Positions 24,554-34,669 of a DNA stretch of 64,000 bases are shown here, in pieces. The stretch's first letter is position 1. Every line of letters begins with the position of its first letter. Where the stretch lies: positions 13,438,857-13,502,856 of the forward strand of contig CM053331.1 in NCBI GenBank assembly GCA_028583605.1, written 5' to 3'. This DNA comes from Dastarcus helophoroides (taxonomy: Eukaryota > Arthropoda > Insecta > Coleoptera > Bothrideridae). A model generated the notes under the pieces. It was not told the origin of the DNA. It made no database searches and saw nothing but the letters and a program-made list of their open reading frames with translations. The position numbers were made by a program, and so were the translations under genes.

Positions 24554-25420
24554 GTAAGTGTAATTAAAAATATTTGAATTACCCATGTTAATAAAATTGA
24601 CTCATCTATGTACTTGTCAGTCTGTCGACTGATCTTTTGTCCGGGCTAATCTCGAAAACTGCTAAATTGATTTAAATGAAACTTTTACTAAAACGTAGAG
24701 TATCTTTAGGGGCACCTTTTAAGTTATTTTTATTCCAGTAAAATTCAACCCTTTACTTCTAAGAACTTAACTGTGCTTACGATTTTACTTAAGGTTATAA
24801 CACAGAACCTATAAAAAAAGATACCATGGGTCATATACTATTGCGCGCTACCTATAACTCTAACGGACATTAGAATAAGGAGCCCAAACTGAATAAGTTA
24901 TTCTATTTAAGTAAAATGAGAAATTATTTTATTTTGAAATATGATACTTGCGCAGGCAGAGTCATGAGGGTAACTAATTATAAATAAGTTGGGGTAGTTA
25001 ATTTAATCGTCTTAAATTTTTAAATAAAAAACTTGACGTTACATGCAAATAGAATGCAACCTAGACTATAGGTCATGCAGTCCTGTAAACGTGCATCATA
25101 GGTAGCTGAACTACCAACGTCCGTTGCTGCTATAGAACTTGCCGGAACATTTGTTGGCATCCGGTTTGGATATATACCAAACTGACGAGATCTAACTAAA
25201 TCAAAACCGGTCTTTGGTTTCCAAACTTCGAGTCTAATAAATGTTCAAAACTATTGGTCTGTGCATTAGAATTCTTGACGTTACAAATAATATTCTTAAA
25301 TATTATTATTTTTACTAGAAGTGAGTGGCCTAGCTATAGTTCATTTCAGGTAAATGTACATGAAAGTAGGCACTGAACTTCTAATTTTGCAAAGATAACT
25401 CCTGAAAGCAAGAAGAACTG

Positions 25421-25590
25421 CAGCGCTGTGACATTTCCTAATTGTTTACTGTGTTCTTTAAATCCTAACCTAAATATCATTAAATATTTTGACATTGTCG
25501 TATGGCAGCGCTGTGACATTTCCTAATTGTTTTCTGTGTTCTTTAAATCCTAATCTAAATATCATTAATATTTTGATTTGTTGTTGGTTA
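25421..25590 (+). repeat. 85-bp tandem duplication
   Basis: CAGCGCTGTGACATTTCCTA begins at 25421 and again at 25506. Both copies continue with TTCTTTAAATCCTAA, TCTAAATATCATTAA and TATTTTGA with only a few differences, so the duplication is fairly recent. Confidence 0.85.
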
Positions 25591-25619
25591 TTTTAAGAGT
25601 GATTCTTTTATATTTTATG

Positions 25620-27135
25620 TCAATTGCTTTATTTTACTTTTTTTGGATATTACGAATTTTTGTTTTTAAAAATTACGAGAAATTAGAAATTTCAACTCGA
25701 AAAAAAGTTTCTTTAATAATTTCGAGTTTTTTTCAAGATTTAAATATTTTCTAATCTTCAATTTTTTGAATATGTTTACTTCATAATATAAACTTTTCTT
25801 TGGAAATTTTGACTTTTCCAAAATGTTGACTTTTTCTCAAACAGTTGCCTTTGGTTTGAAAATTTCATGCATTTAAACTGTTTCAACTTTTACTGATAAT
25901 TTCGGATTTTTAAAACATCCGGCTCTTATTGAAAATTCCTACTTTTTTGAAGAATTCGAATATCTATTTGAAGATATCCATTTATTTTTAATATTTTGAC
26001 ATTTTAAAATTTTCACTTATACTTCAAACTTTCAATTTTTCTACCAAATTATACTTTTTCTCGAAATGTTGACCTATAATAAGAAAATGTCATCTATTTC
26101 AAAACTTCCACTATCTTTCAAAATTATGATATTTTTCGAAACATTTAACTTTATTGAAAGTTTCGACTTTTTCTCGAAGTTTTTATTTTGTTGTAAACTG
26201 CTTTTTTAAAGGTTTTGCTTTTCTGAAGCTTTCGTTTTTCGTTTAAAACCGTTGAATTTTTGAAAATTTTGACTTTTTCATTCGACCTTCAGAAAGTTTT
26301 AAATGTTTTTGAAAATTTTTCTCGTTTTTTCTCAAAATTTTCACTTTTTACAAAAATTTACCTTTTTTTAAAAAACAGCGATTTTTTCAAATTTTTACCT
26401 TTTTGAAAAAATGTGTCTTTTTTGTCAATTTCCATCTTATATTTGAAATTTCAAAATTAACTTTTTTCAAAATTTTAACCTGGTTAAAAATTGCGCTTTA
26501 AAAAAAATCGCTTTTATTTAATTTTTCACCATATTTTAAAGTTTTGAATTGTTTGCAACATTTTTTAAAATTTCAACTTTCTAAAGAATTGAGTTTTTTC
26601 CATGTATTGACTTTTGTTAAAAAGAGCGCCGTTTTTAAATATTTTCACTTTAAACATTTCTGCCTTTTTGAAAGTTTTCGGTATTTTTTAAAGATTTCTG
26701 TTTATTTAAAATTTTAGATTTTTTCAAAATATCGGCTTTTTCAAGATTTCAATTTATTCTCGAATGTTCACTTTTTGAAAATTTTGAGTTTTTTAAATTC
26801 GATATTTTTTGAAAAATTTCATTTTTCACACTCTGACTTGAAAGTTTTAATTTTTGTGAAAATTTTGCCTTTTTTTGGAAAATTTCAACATTTGCAGTTT
26901 TTACAAAATTTCCACTTTTTTTAAATGTCGACATTTGGTCAGCTTTTGAGTTAGTTTAATTTTACCAATTCAAAATTTCGACTTTTTAAAATTGAACTTT
27001 TTTCAAAATTCATACTTTTTATCGAACTTTCAATTTTTGTGCAAGTTTTAATTCTTGAAAAATATTAATTTTGAAAATTTCAACTATTGAAAATTTTTAC
27101 TTATTTTTTTTGTCAGTTATTTTATTTCCACATTA
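25620..27135. repeat. degenerate AT-rich repeat block (T-rich polarity)
   Basis: Dense AAAATTTCGACTTTT, TTGACTTTTTC and TTTCAAAATTT words from about 25680. The truncated LINE at 27143 is inserted at its right limit and the block seems to resume at 29640. Confidence 0.7.
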
Positions 27136-27142
27136 CTTATTT

Positions 27143-29302
27143 AGAGACTGGATTGTATGCAATATACCACCTCCTTTTCAGACGCTGTCTCGTAGGGTTT
27201 GGCACGTTAACTCTGCAAACTGGGAAGAATTAAGAGATTTCTTTGCATCTTTTCCATGACAGGAAGTCTGCTTTAACTCAGACAACCGTTTCTTAGTCGC
27301 CGAATCCATCACGGAAACTATCCTTGGTATGGAATGCTCAATTCTCCACTCCCAAAAGAAATCTGCCTCCAGTAAAACTTGGTTCAGTAAAAAATGTGCT
27401 CGGGCTGCCTCTTGAAAAAATCGCGCATATCGTTGTGGGCGAAATAATCCCTCAGTCGAGACTCGGGCCATATTTGTAGATGCACCAAATTCTTGTAAAC
27501 AGGTTATTGACAAGGCAAAAGGTGATTTCGATAACAAAATGCGCCAGAGGCTTATCAACTGTCCGAACGGTTCCAGGTCCTTTTGGGGATTTGCAAAGTC
27601 GATTAGAAAGAATTTTACATCTTCAAATTTTCCACCTTTACTTGATGAAAATAGAAATATTGCTACTACCTCCAAGGAAAAGGCTGACTTGTTAGCCTTA
27701 ATGTTTGCTGAAAATTCCAATCTTGATTCTCGAAACGCGGAATCTCCTATTCTTCTTAAGGTTGGCACTTCGATGCCTGAAGTTGTTTTCAGACAACGCA
27801 CAATCAGGAAGATTCTCCTTGAGCTGGATGGACACCTCGAAAGCTTCTGGCCTTGATGGTATTCCCGCTATTGTTCTTAAGAAGTGCGCCCCAGAATTGA
27901 CTCCTGTCCTAAGTGGATTGTTCACACTCTCTTACAACAAGGGTGTATTCCCTAACATCTGGAAATCTGCTAGGGTGCAGCCTGTCCCTAAAAAGGGAAA
28001 AAGGAACCTGGCGAACAACTATCGCCCTATATCTTTGTTACTCGTTATATCTAAAGTAATGGAAAAGGTTATCAACATCGAGATTCTCAAATATCTAGAG
28101 GAAAATAGAATCATCTAGGACAGGTAATACGGTTTTAGGCATCTGTAACTCAGCTATGGAAAAGCATGGTGAGGCTAGGATTGTGGCATTGGATATCTCA
28201 AAGGCTTTCTCTTCTCGCCAAATTAACGTCTTATGTTCTTTCTCCTGGACTCTGTCATTTAATATCCAATTTTCTCGCTGACAGATCTCTTCGGGTCGTC
28301 GTCGATGGCATCTCATCCGAGACATTTGCGATTAACGCAGGAGGTGCCCAGAGGTCTGTTCTGTCTCCTAATTTATTTATGTTACACATAAACGATCTCT
28401 TAGCTTCAACTTCCAATCCTGTATATAGTTACGCAGATAATATTATCCTTGTGTCACTTTTTTCTCGGACAAACCATTATCTATCGCTGCTTCAGATCTA
28501 CTAAGGGAACAGCAGATACAGACGATTAATCGAGATCTCGAAATTATTCAGGAATGGGGTAAGAACAATTTGGTCGACGTCAACTCTTCAAAAACTCAGG
28601 CCGCGGTTTTCTTCAAGAAAACATCAAGGGATAATGCAACAAACATATTAATGGACGGTAAAATCCTTCCGATGGCATCTAATTTATTTATCCTAGGAGT
28701 GAATGCGAGCACTAACTTCTTTTGGGACGATCATGTGCGCGCCCTTGCCAAGTCCGTTCTCAAAAGCTAGGCTTTCTTTTTAGAGCTAAAAAGTACTTCA
28801 CATCTCATCAGCTACTAACACTATACAAAGCTCAAGTTAGGCCAACACTAGAATACTATTCTCATGTTTGGAGTTCAGCCCCAAAACACACTTTAGCTCT
28901 CTTGGATTCAATTCAAAGAAGAGCGATTCGCCTAATTGATGACAGCATTTGGACAATTCTCTCGAAACACTAGAGCACAGTCGTATGGTTGGTGACTTGT
29001 CTCTTTTCTACAAGTACTATCATGGAAGATGATCGCAGGAACTAATAGGATTGATCCCCCCAAGGGCAAGATGCTTGAGGGACACTAGACAGTCGGAGAC
29101 AGCAAATTCCTGTGCGGTCCAGCTTGACACAGTGAGGACTTCTGTCTACGGAGACTCTTTTTTCTATAGAACTTGCAAGTTATGGAACTTGTTACCAAAA
29201 GGATTTTTCCCCAAGAATTACAACCTATCCTTATTTAAGAAGGCGGTTCATCGCCATCTATCCTTGTTTCTGCATTCTTCTCGCAGTGGTTTAAAAGCAT
29301 AA
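27143..29302 (+). pseudogene. reverse transcriptase of a Jockey-like LINE, broken
   Basis: Segments in order: the linker WEELRDFFASFP (27220), RQRLINCPNGSRSFWGFAKS (27540), KASGLDGIPAIVLKKCAPEL (27838), NNYRPISLL (28015), GEARIVALDISKAF (28170, first catalytic Asp), a QRSVLSPNLF segment (28350), SYADN (28428, where the catalytic YADD has become YADN) and a C-terminal part with LTLYKAQVRPTLEYYSHVWS (28810). Breaks: TGA for Trp at 27257-27259, frame changes near 27840, 28200, 28500 and 28770, and a deletion near 28120 removing part of the finger domain. The protein cannot be made. The family call (Jockey clade) rests on motif wording and is fairly secure; the element name is unknown. Confidence 0.8.
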
Positions 29303-29384
29303 TGGGGTTACCCTTTGCGAGTGGATTAAACTTAAATATACATGCAAATATGCATGAAAAGTGTAAAAGTATCGAACCTTAAAT
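27143..29384 (+). mobile_element. 5'-truncated Jockey-like LINE
   Basis: Starts inside the protein at RDWIVCNIPP, near the end of the endonuclease region, and runs through reverse transcriptase to a stop at 29300-29302 and a short 3' region. The LINE replaces AT-rich repeat on both sides. I did not find a convincing target duplication; the 3' limit is approximate and is followed at once by a 21-bp minisatellite. Truncation at the 5' end is the normal outcome of target-primed reverse transcription. Confidence 0.75.
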
Positions 29385-29640
29385 AATAATCCTGCTAATT
29401 TTAACAAATTTGTTTCTGATTTGAAGAATTTTTCTTTTCTTTTAAACAACGTTGTTTCCAGTCCTAACAAATTTGCTTTTAACTTCAATAAGTTTGCTTT
29501 TAATTTCAATAAATTTGCTTTTAATTTGAATAGGTTTAATTCTAATGTAAACAAATTTGCTATTAAATTGAATAAATTTATTTCTAATATAAACAAATTT
29601 GTCTCTAATTTCAATAGATTTTCTTCCAATTTTGACAAAT
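29385..29640 (+). repeat. 21-bp minisatellite, about 12 copies
   Basis: Units such as AAATTTGCTTTTAATTTCAAT follow one another at exactly 21 bp from 29385 to 29636. Because 21 is a multiple of three the array stays open on both strands and reads as the heptapeptide NKFAFNF (+) or as LLKLETN-like (-). Conservation is best between 29469 and 29531. It abuts the 3' end of the LINE. Confidence 0.85.
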
Positions 29641-30604
29641 GTTTAGTATGTGCCTACTCAAATTTAAAAGTTTTTCACGAAATTTGTTTTTTTTTCTCAA
29701 AATCAATTTAGTTTTAATAAATTCTGAATTTTGTTTTGTTCTGAGTTGAGTATTCGAGATGGATTGACCTTCAAAATTTTCGGCTTTTCCAAAATTTTGA
29801 TTTCTCTCTCTCGTCTTTTTTTTAATGGGGATTTCAACATATCGACCTTTTTAAAATTGTGACTCTTAAAATTCAATATTTTCAAACATTGACTTTTTTG
29901 GTAATTTTTATCTTTATTTGAAAATTTAGATCTTCTATGAACTTTTCTACTCTTTTTTCTTGAAAGTTTTCATTTTTTTAAAATTTTGCTATTATAGGAA
30001 TTTTGATTATTTAATAATATATTTTTTTATTTCGAGATTTTTTGATTATTTCGATTTTTTTAAAATCTTGTATTTTTGTCAATATATAACATTTATAATA
30101 CTTCGAATTCTTCTAAATTGTAACATTTTTTTTTGAAAATTTTGAATTTTTCCTTCAAAATTATTATTTTAAGAAAATATGACGAGAATTAAAAAAAATG
30201 AGATTAAGAGAAAAGAACATAATTTCGAGGAAAAGTTGAAATTTCTAGAAACTAGGAATTCAGTCAATGTTTCTGGAAATTCAGATTCTAAAAGATCTAC
30301 ATTTTTAGAAAAAAACCTAAAGTAACGGAATTTCCAAAAAAGGCGAAATTTCGAAAGAGCGAGAACGCCAAATACGACTCGATAAATATCAGGCAGGATC
30401 TGAAAAATAAGATTTCGGAGAGATGGAAGATGAAACATTTTGTGATTTCCCAATAAATGGAAATACTGTGTTATTTCGAATTTCCACTGCAACTTTATAA
30501 GACTGCATTGCATTTTTGTAGTAAACTAATGAGTACTTAATTTTAAATGGAACATTTATTTTTGTAAATAGTGAATAAAGCAAATTTTGCTTTTTTTCCT
30601 TTTA
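29640..30604. repeat. degenerate AT-rich repeat block (T-rich, then A-rich from about 30170)
   Basis: AAAATTTTGATTTCTC and TTTTTAAAATTGTGAC words, with a polarity change near 30170. The frames at 30169-30513 and 30389-30583 (-) are composition artefacts. Confidence 0.6.
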
Positions 30605-30606
30605 TA

Positions 30607-32228
30607 CAAGGTGTCCCCGTTTTAAGTGCCTTAAATGAAACAGGTGTTAGAAAAAGTAATTTTAAGGAAAAAGTTTTTTATGAACATGTATTCGGAAGCT
30701 CTTAATAAAAAAGATACAAGGTATTAAAATTTGAATAAAAAAAAGTTTTTATTGTTTCATTTTCAAGTTTTCATAAAATAAGAGAAAATTAGTTTCTATC
30801 TCAACCAGTGGCGGAGTTGCGGGTAATCTGTGATATTGTTTTGAAAAAAAAGCAATATGCCACTAAACAAAATGAAATAAAATACAATTTTTGGATAAAG
30901 CGTTTAATTCTGAAGAAGAGTTTTTTATTGACATTTTTTTTTTCGCATTCACTACCTTATGTTTTACGTACGAACAATGTATGCTGGTCTTTAAACAGTC
31001 ACTGACTAACACAGAGACTAAATAGACTGAACCTAACACGGTAAGCAGTGAAGCCAGTTGAAAGCCTGGCGAAAGCCTAGCTCCATCTAGCTCGCAATGC
31101 CCTCTTATTATTTGACAGACCTTTGCGAAGATAGCATCGGTTTTTTTTAAGAAAATGGGCTGTAAATATGGGGAAGTGTATTGTGGATCATTGTTGAAAC
31201 CTCAGTGAACAGATTAGTGAAGGAAAATCAAGAGTTTCATTCTTTGGGTAGGTAAAAATAAAATATATAAATATTCAATTATCGGCGTGCGCGCGTCGCC
31301 ATTTCACTGCAATCATGACGTGTTTACAGCACCGGCTTAACAATATTGTACACAGGCGTCGCGTATTGAAAGAAAATTATTTTACTATTAAACCAAGATG
31401 TCTTTGAAAATAGTTCTCCTGAACTTTTACCAAAAAGCACTTATAAAAATTATCCTATTGGTCCAAAAGCCCCTAATTCTAAAGTTTCATCTAAATCGTT
31501 AGAACCGTTACGCGGCAAGTTTCGTATTTATAAATTTTACTTAATCCGACCATATCAAAGAGTAGTGGAATGCACCTCCCCACTTCCCCAGATTTTAGCT
31601 TCAACTGTACGCATGAGACAACATTGAAACGTTCAGTCTATTTAGTCTCTGGACTAACACAAAGAGGGGTAAGGTTAAGATGCTACGACACTGGATAAAA
31701 TGAAATGAATTAACAGTTTTGGATATAGTAGATTCTCAACGTTTTTTCATGTTTGTCACTATTGTGGCAGAATTTAAATTTTTGGGACTTTCCTTAGTGA
31801 AAGAATGAGCGAGAGTGATGGTTTTTCCAAAACCAACGACATGACGCAACCAGTGGCAAATACGACAAAGTGTCAGAAAACAACCTTTATTCAAAATTAA
31901 ATACTTTATCCAAAACAGGTTTTTTATTTCATTTCTCCAGTGGTGTACCGCGTTTTTGCTACAATAATATCAGATTACTGGTAACTCCACCACTGGTTGA
32001 GATATTTTGCGATTCTTCATTTATATACCATGTGTGCAAAATTTGGTTTAAATATCTTAAAAAACTTGAAAGGGAAAAAGTAAAAACTTTTTTTTAATTC
32101 AAATTTCAACACCTTGTATCTTTTTTATTAAGAGTTTCTGAAAACATGTTCATGGGAAACTTTATGCTTAAAATTGTTTTTTCTACCACTTGTTTCATTT
32201 AAGGCGCCTAAAACGGGGACACCCTGTA
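30607..32228. mobile_element. non-autonomous mariner-like element with ~380-bp inverted repeats
   Basis: Left end CAAGGTGTCCCCGTTTTAAG at 30607, right end the inverse complement of CAGGGTGTCCCCGTTTTAGG ending 32228, each bordered by TA. The two arms stay alignable for about 380 bp: both hold CTTAATAAAAAAGATACAAG, then ATCTCAACCAGTGG.GGAGTT and a GGATAAAG..TTTAATT segment. No transposase is visible. The CAGGGTGTCCC terminus and TA target suggest a Tc1/mariner-type mobiliser. A hAT-like MITE sits in the spacer, so without it the element is about 970 bp. Confidence 0.8.
31012..31651. mobile_element. hAT-like MITE nested in the mariner-like element
   Basis: The outer 20-odd bases (CAGAGACTAAATAGACTGA at 31012) return as a perfect inverse complement ending at 31651. 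The flanking direct repeat GACTAACA (31004-31011 and 31652-31659) is 8 bp and perfect. CAG-starting termini with 8-bp duplication fit hAT. The 640-bp element has no open frame and contains a GC-richer core near 31285-31370 (GTGCGCGCGTCGCC). Perfect ends and target site imply that it arrived after its host element and is relatively young. Confidence 0.85.
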
Positions 32229-32230
32229 TA

Positions 32231-33500
32231 ATTAAACGAACAAAAATACTGAAACTAAAAAAAAAAGAGGAGAGCGTGGTGGAGGTAGAGGCGGGGGAAA
32301 AAGGAGCAAAAGAGCAGAACCTTAAGGATCGAATATTAAGAAAAATTTTAAAATTTTTCAAAGAAAGTCGATTTTAAGAAGTCGAATTTTGGAATAAAAT
32401 ATAAAATTGAGAAAAAAAATGGTTTTGAAAAAGTAGTCGAAAATCCTGAGAAAGACGTATTTCCCGCAGAAAATTAAATTTAAAAAAATAATCAAATTGG
32501 GGAATAGTTTTCTATGAAAAGAATGAATTTTGAATAAAAAATTCGAACCTTTGAAAAGAGATTAATTTCGAAGAAAAAGTTGAGATTTTTAGGATATGAT
32601 GTTAACATAAAAGTCGAAATTTAGAAAAGATGGTTTTTGATAAAAATGTCGAAACTTCGAGAAAAAGACGAATTTCAAGAAAAAATCTAAATTTCCAAAA
32701 ACAAATTTTGAAAAAAAAAAGAAATTTCGAGAAAAAGATCAAAATTTCGAAATAAAAAAAACATAAATGTTGAAAAAAAAGTCGTCTTTTCCAGAAATAT
32801 TAAATACCTACTCAATATTGAGATAAACATGAAAATTTCGAGAAAAAGTTAAATTTTAACAAGCAATAACAATATCCTGAAGTTCGGATCAGAGCAGGTA
32901 AAAAATTTCAAAAAGGATCCTATGTTAATAAAAATAATGTTTCGAAAAAGACGACATTTTGAGAAAAACCTTAAAATCGAGAAATGAAATTTTGAGAGAA
33001 AGTCAAATTTTAATAAATAAATTTCAAAGAAAAAGACGAAATCTAGCAGAAATGCAGAATATCTTAGAGACTTAAATTTTGAAAAAAAAATGGGCAAATT
33101 TTGAGAAAAACAATTGCCCCACCATGACGTCGGAAAATGTCCAATATTGAGATAAATGTTAACATTTTGAGAAACAAGTTGAGATTTTCAAAAAATTGGA
33201 TTTAAAAAAATCTCGATATCTTGAAATTTCCAAAGAAAATTTACTAGACCTTTTGTCTTTTTACAAAAATTCAGAAACCCCAAAAGATTTTTTTTTCGAA
33301 GTTGTTCCTTTTTTATCAAATGATCCACCAAATTTTGATGAAAAGGCAATTTTTGATAAACAAGTCGAAATTGCAGATATTCGGATTTTTAAAAAGTAGA
33401 AAGTTTTAGAAACGCTCGAATTTTGAAACATAGAAATTTTGAAGGAAAAAAACCAAAATTTTGAGACAAAAATTCAAAAATGTTAAGAGATCCATATATA
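32231..33500. repeat. degenerate AT-rich repeat block (A-rich polarity)
   Basis: GAAATTTCGAGAAAAAG and AAAAAGTCGAAATTT words follow each other from about 32340. Opposite in polarity to most of 25620-30170. A G-rich A/G segment lies at 32258-32320. Confidence 0.7.
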
Positions 33501-33553
33501 TAACACTTGTAAAACAACTACCAGACGAATTACCAAAGAGTGAGAATTACATT

Positions 33554-33649
33554 TTTAATCCTTGAGATTTCATGGGAAAACAACTGCCAGACGAATTACC
33601 AAATACCCTTTGGTAATTCGTCTGGCAGTTCTTTTTCTCAAGGATTAAA
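33554..33649. repeat. large hairpin with a 22-bp perfect stem
   Basis: The 22-nt arms 33582-33603 and 33609-33630 are exact inverse complements around the loop TACCC. Outside them a further 14-bp stem pairs 33554-33567 with 33636-33649. A direct copy of most of the inner arm (CAGACGAATTACCAAA) is present 61 bp upstream at 33523. It sits at the right edge of an AT-rich repeat block. Confidence 0.9.
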
Positions 33650-34058
33650 TAATATTATCCTAAATATTTGGGTAAATTTTTAACATAATGTTATTTTGCC
33701 AGAAGAGAATGTTTCGTAACAAAACAATTGAAATACTGAGGAACTACCAAATGTTTAGCGATTTAGTTCATAATTATTTTGATCAGGATCCTCCATGAGA
33801 ATATTTGCGTATTTTAGAGAAGATTCTACATTGAATCTTGGAAAAAATTGAAACTTTAAAACCGGAATTTTTAGAAAAAGCACAATTTTTGGAAAAGAAA
33901 ATCACTTATACCGACATGTCGAGGCGCATCTGGTGACGTAGTACGCGAAGCAAGAGCACAGATATTTACATTACATAGTGTTTCCAAAAGTAACGTATAA
34001 ATTGTATAAAATCGCGAACAAACATGTTTTAAAAAATGCTCCAATTTTTAAATTGCCA
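33650..34058. other. non-coding stretch between hairpin and Penelope-like fragment
   Basis: Mostly AT-rich. GC-richer sequence at 33905-33960 (ACTTATACCGACATGTC...) may belong to the Penelope-like element: an inverse complement of its first bases, CCGGTATAAGT, is found at 37013-37023. Confidence 0.35.
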
Positions 34059-34059
34059 C

Positions 34060-34345
34060 TTAAACATATACTTTTCCGTCGTCTCTGTTGATGTTTTTGG
34101 GGAATTTTTAGATTTCAGTGGCCTCGCGTATCTTCCTATTATAGTAATTGGGAATATTGGGTATAATTGAAATATTATCAAAAAGAATCTTATGTCCGGT
34201 CTCATGTTGATTTTCCGCAATGACTGCGAAAATAAACCAGACTCAAGACATCTTTGGTGCTCGGATATTCGCATCTTAAATGATAGGCCCGTTTCTCCGA
34301 TGTACACTGAACCACAAGAACAAGGAGCCCCATTCGAGTGATCGC
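34060..34345 (-). pseudogene. GIY-YIG endonuclease fragment of a Penelope-like retroelement
   Basis: Reading right to left: PCSCGSVYIGETG (about 34315-34277), then FKMRISEHQRCLESG with the GIY-YIG-domain Arg and the EH pair, then in another frame ENQHETGHKILFDN and NYYNRKIREA, and finally PKNINRDDGKVY near 34080. This is the typical C-terminal endonuclease of Penelope-like elements, which nicks DNA to prime reverse transcription. A frameshift near 34215, a stop codon near 34110 and absence of the reverse transcriptase show that it is a dead fragment. The NRDDG ending marks the usual end of the family's protein. Confidence 0.8.
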
Positions 34346-34658
34346 GCAGACGAATGGTATATAAAGTTTCCCTTTCTTTCTTTTCTCTCAAAAGAGTTTC
34401 ACCTCTGGTATGGTGGACATACTGAGTTGTCGTGCTCTGATGTTCTGAAATTGGTCCCTTTTTTCATTTCATTTTTGTATATTTCTTTGTATTTTCTTTT
34501 TATTTTGATTTATTGTTTCTTTGTTACTGAAGAAGCCCCTACGATGGTGGGCAAAACGTCGAACACTTTTAGTAGTTCTTTGACACGGTCCAATTCCGGA
34601 AGAAGTATATCCTGTGCTGACTGGCCGTGGAAGCCTTCGTTATCATGTTAGCAATATT
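34346..34658. repeat. probable non-coding part of a Penelope-like element
   Basis: Continues upstream of the endonuclease fragment and joins, across the inserted LINE, to 36951-37023. It holds a stem-loop with flanks CTGAAGA (34529) and AAAACGTCG around CCCCTACGATGGTGGG, a layout also seen in the fold-back elements at 50.8-51.1 kb. Confidence 0.35.
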
Positions 34659-34669
34659 CTGCCTTGCAT

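Noticed and set aside
29291..29711. Repeat protein with heptad NKFAFNF or coiled-coil on the other strand
   Set aside because: Follows from a 21-bp minisatellite; no start context, no non-repetitive domain and equal openness of both strands.
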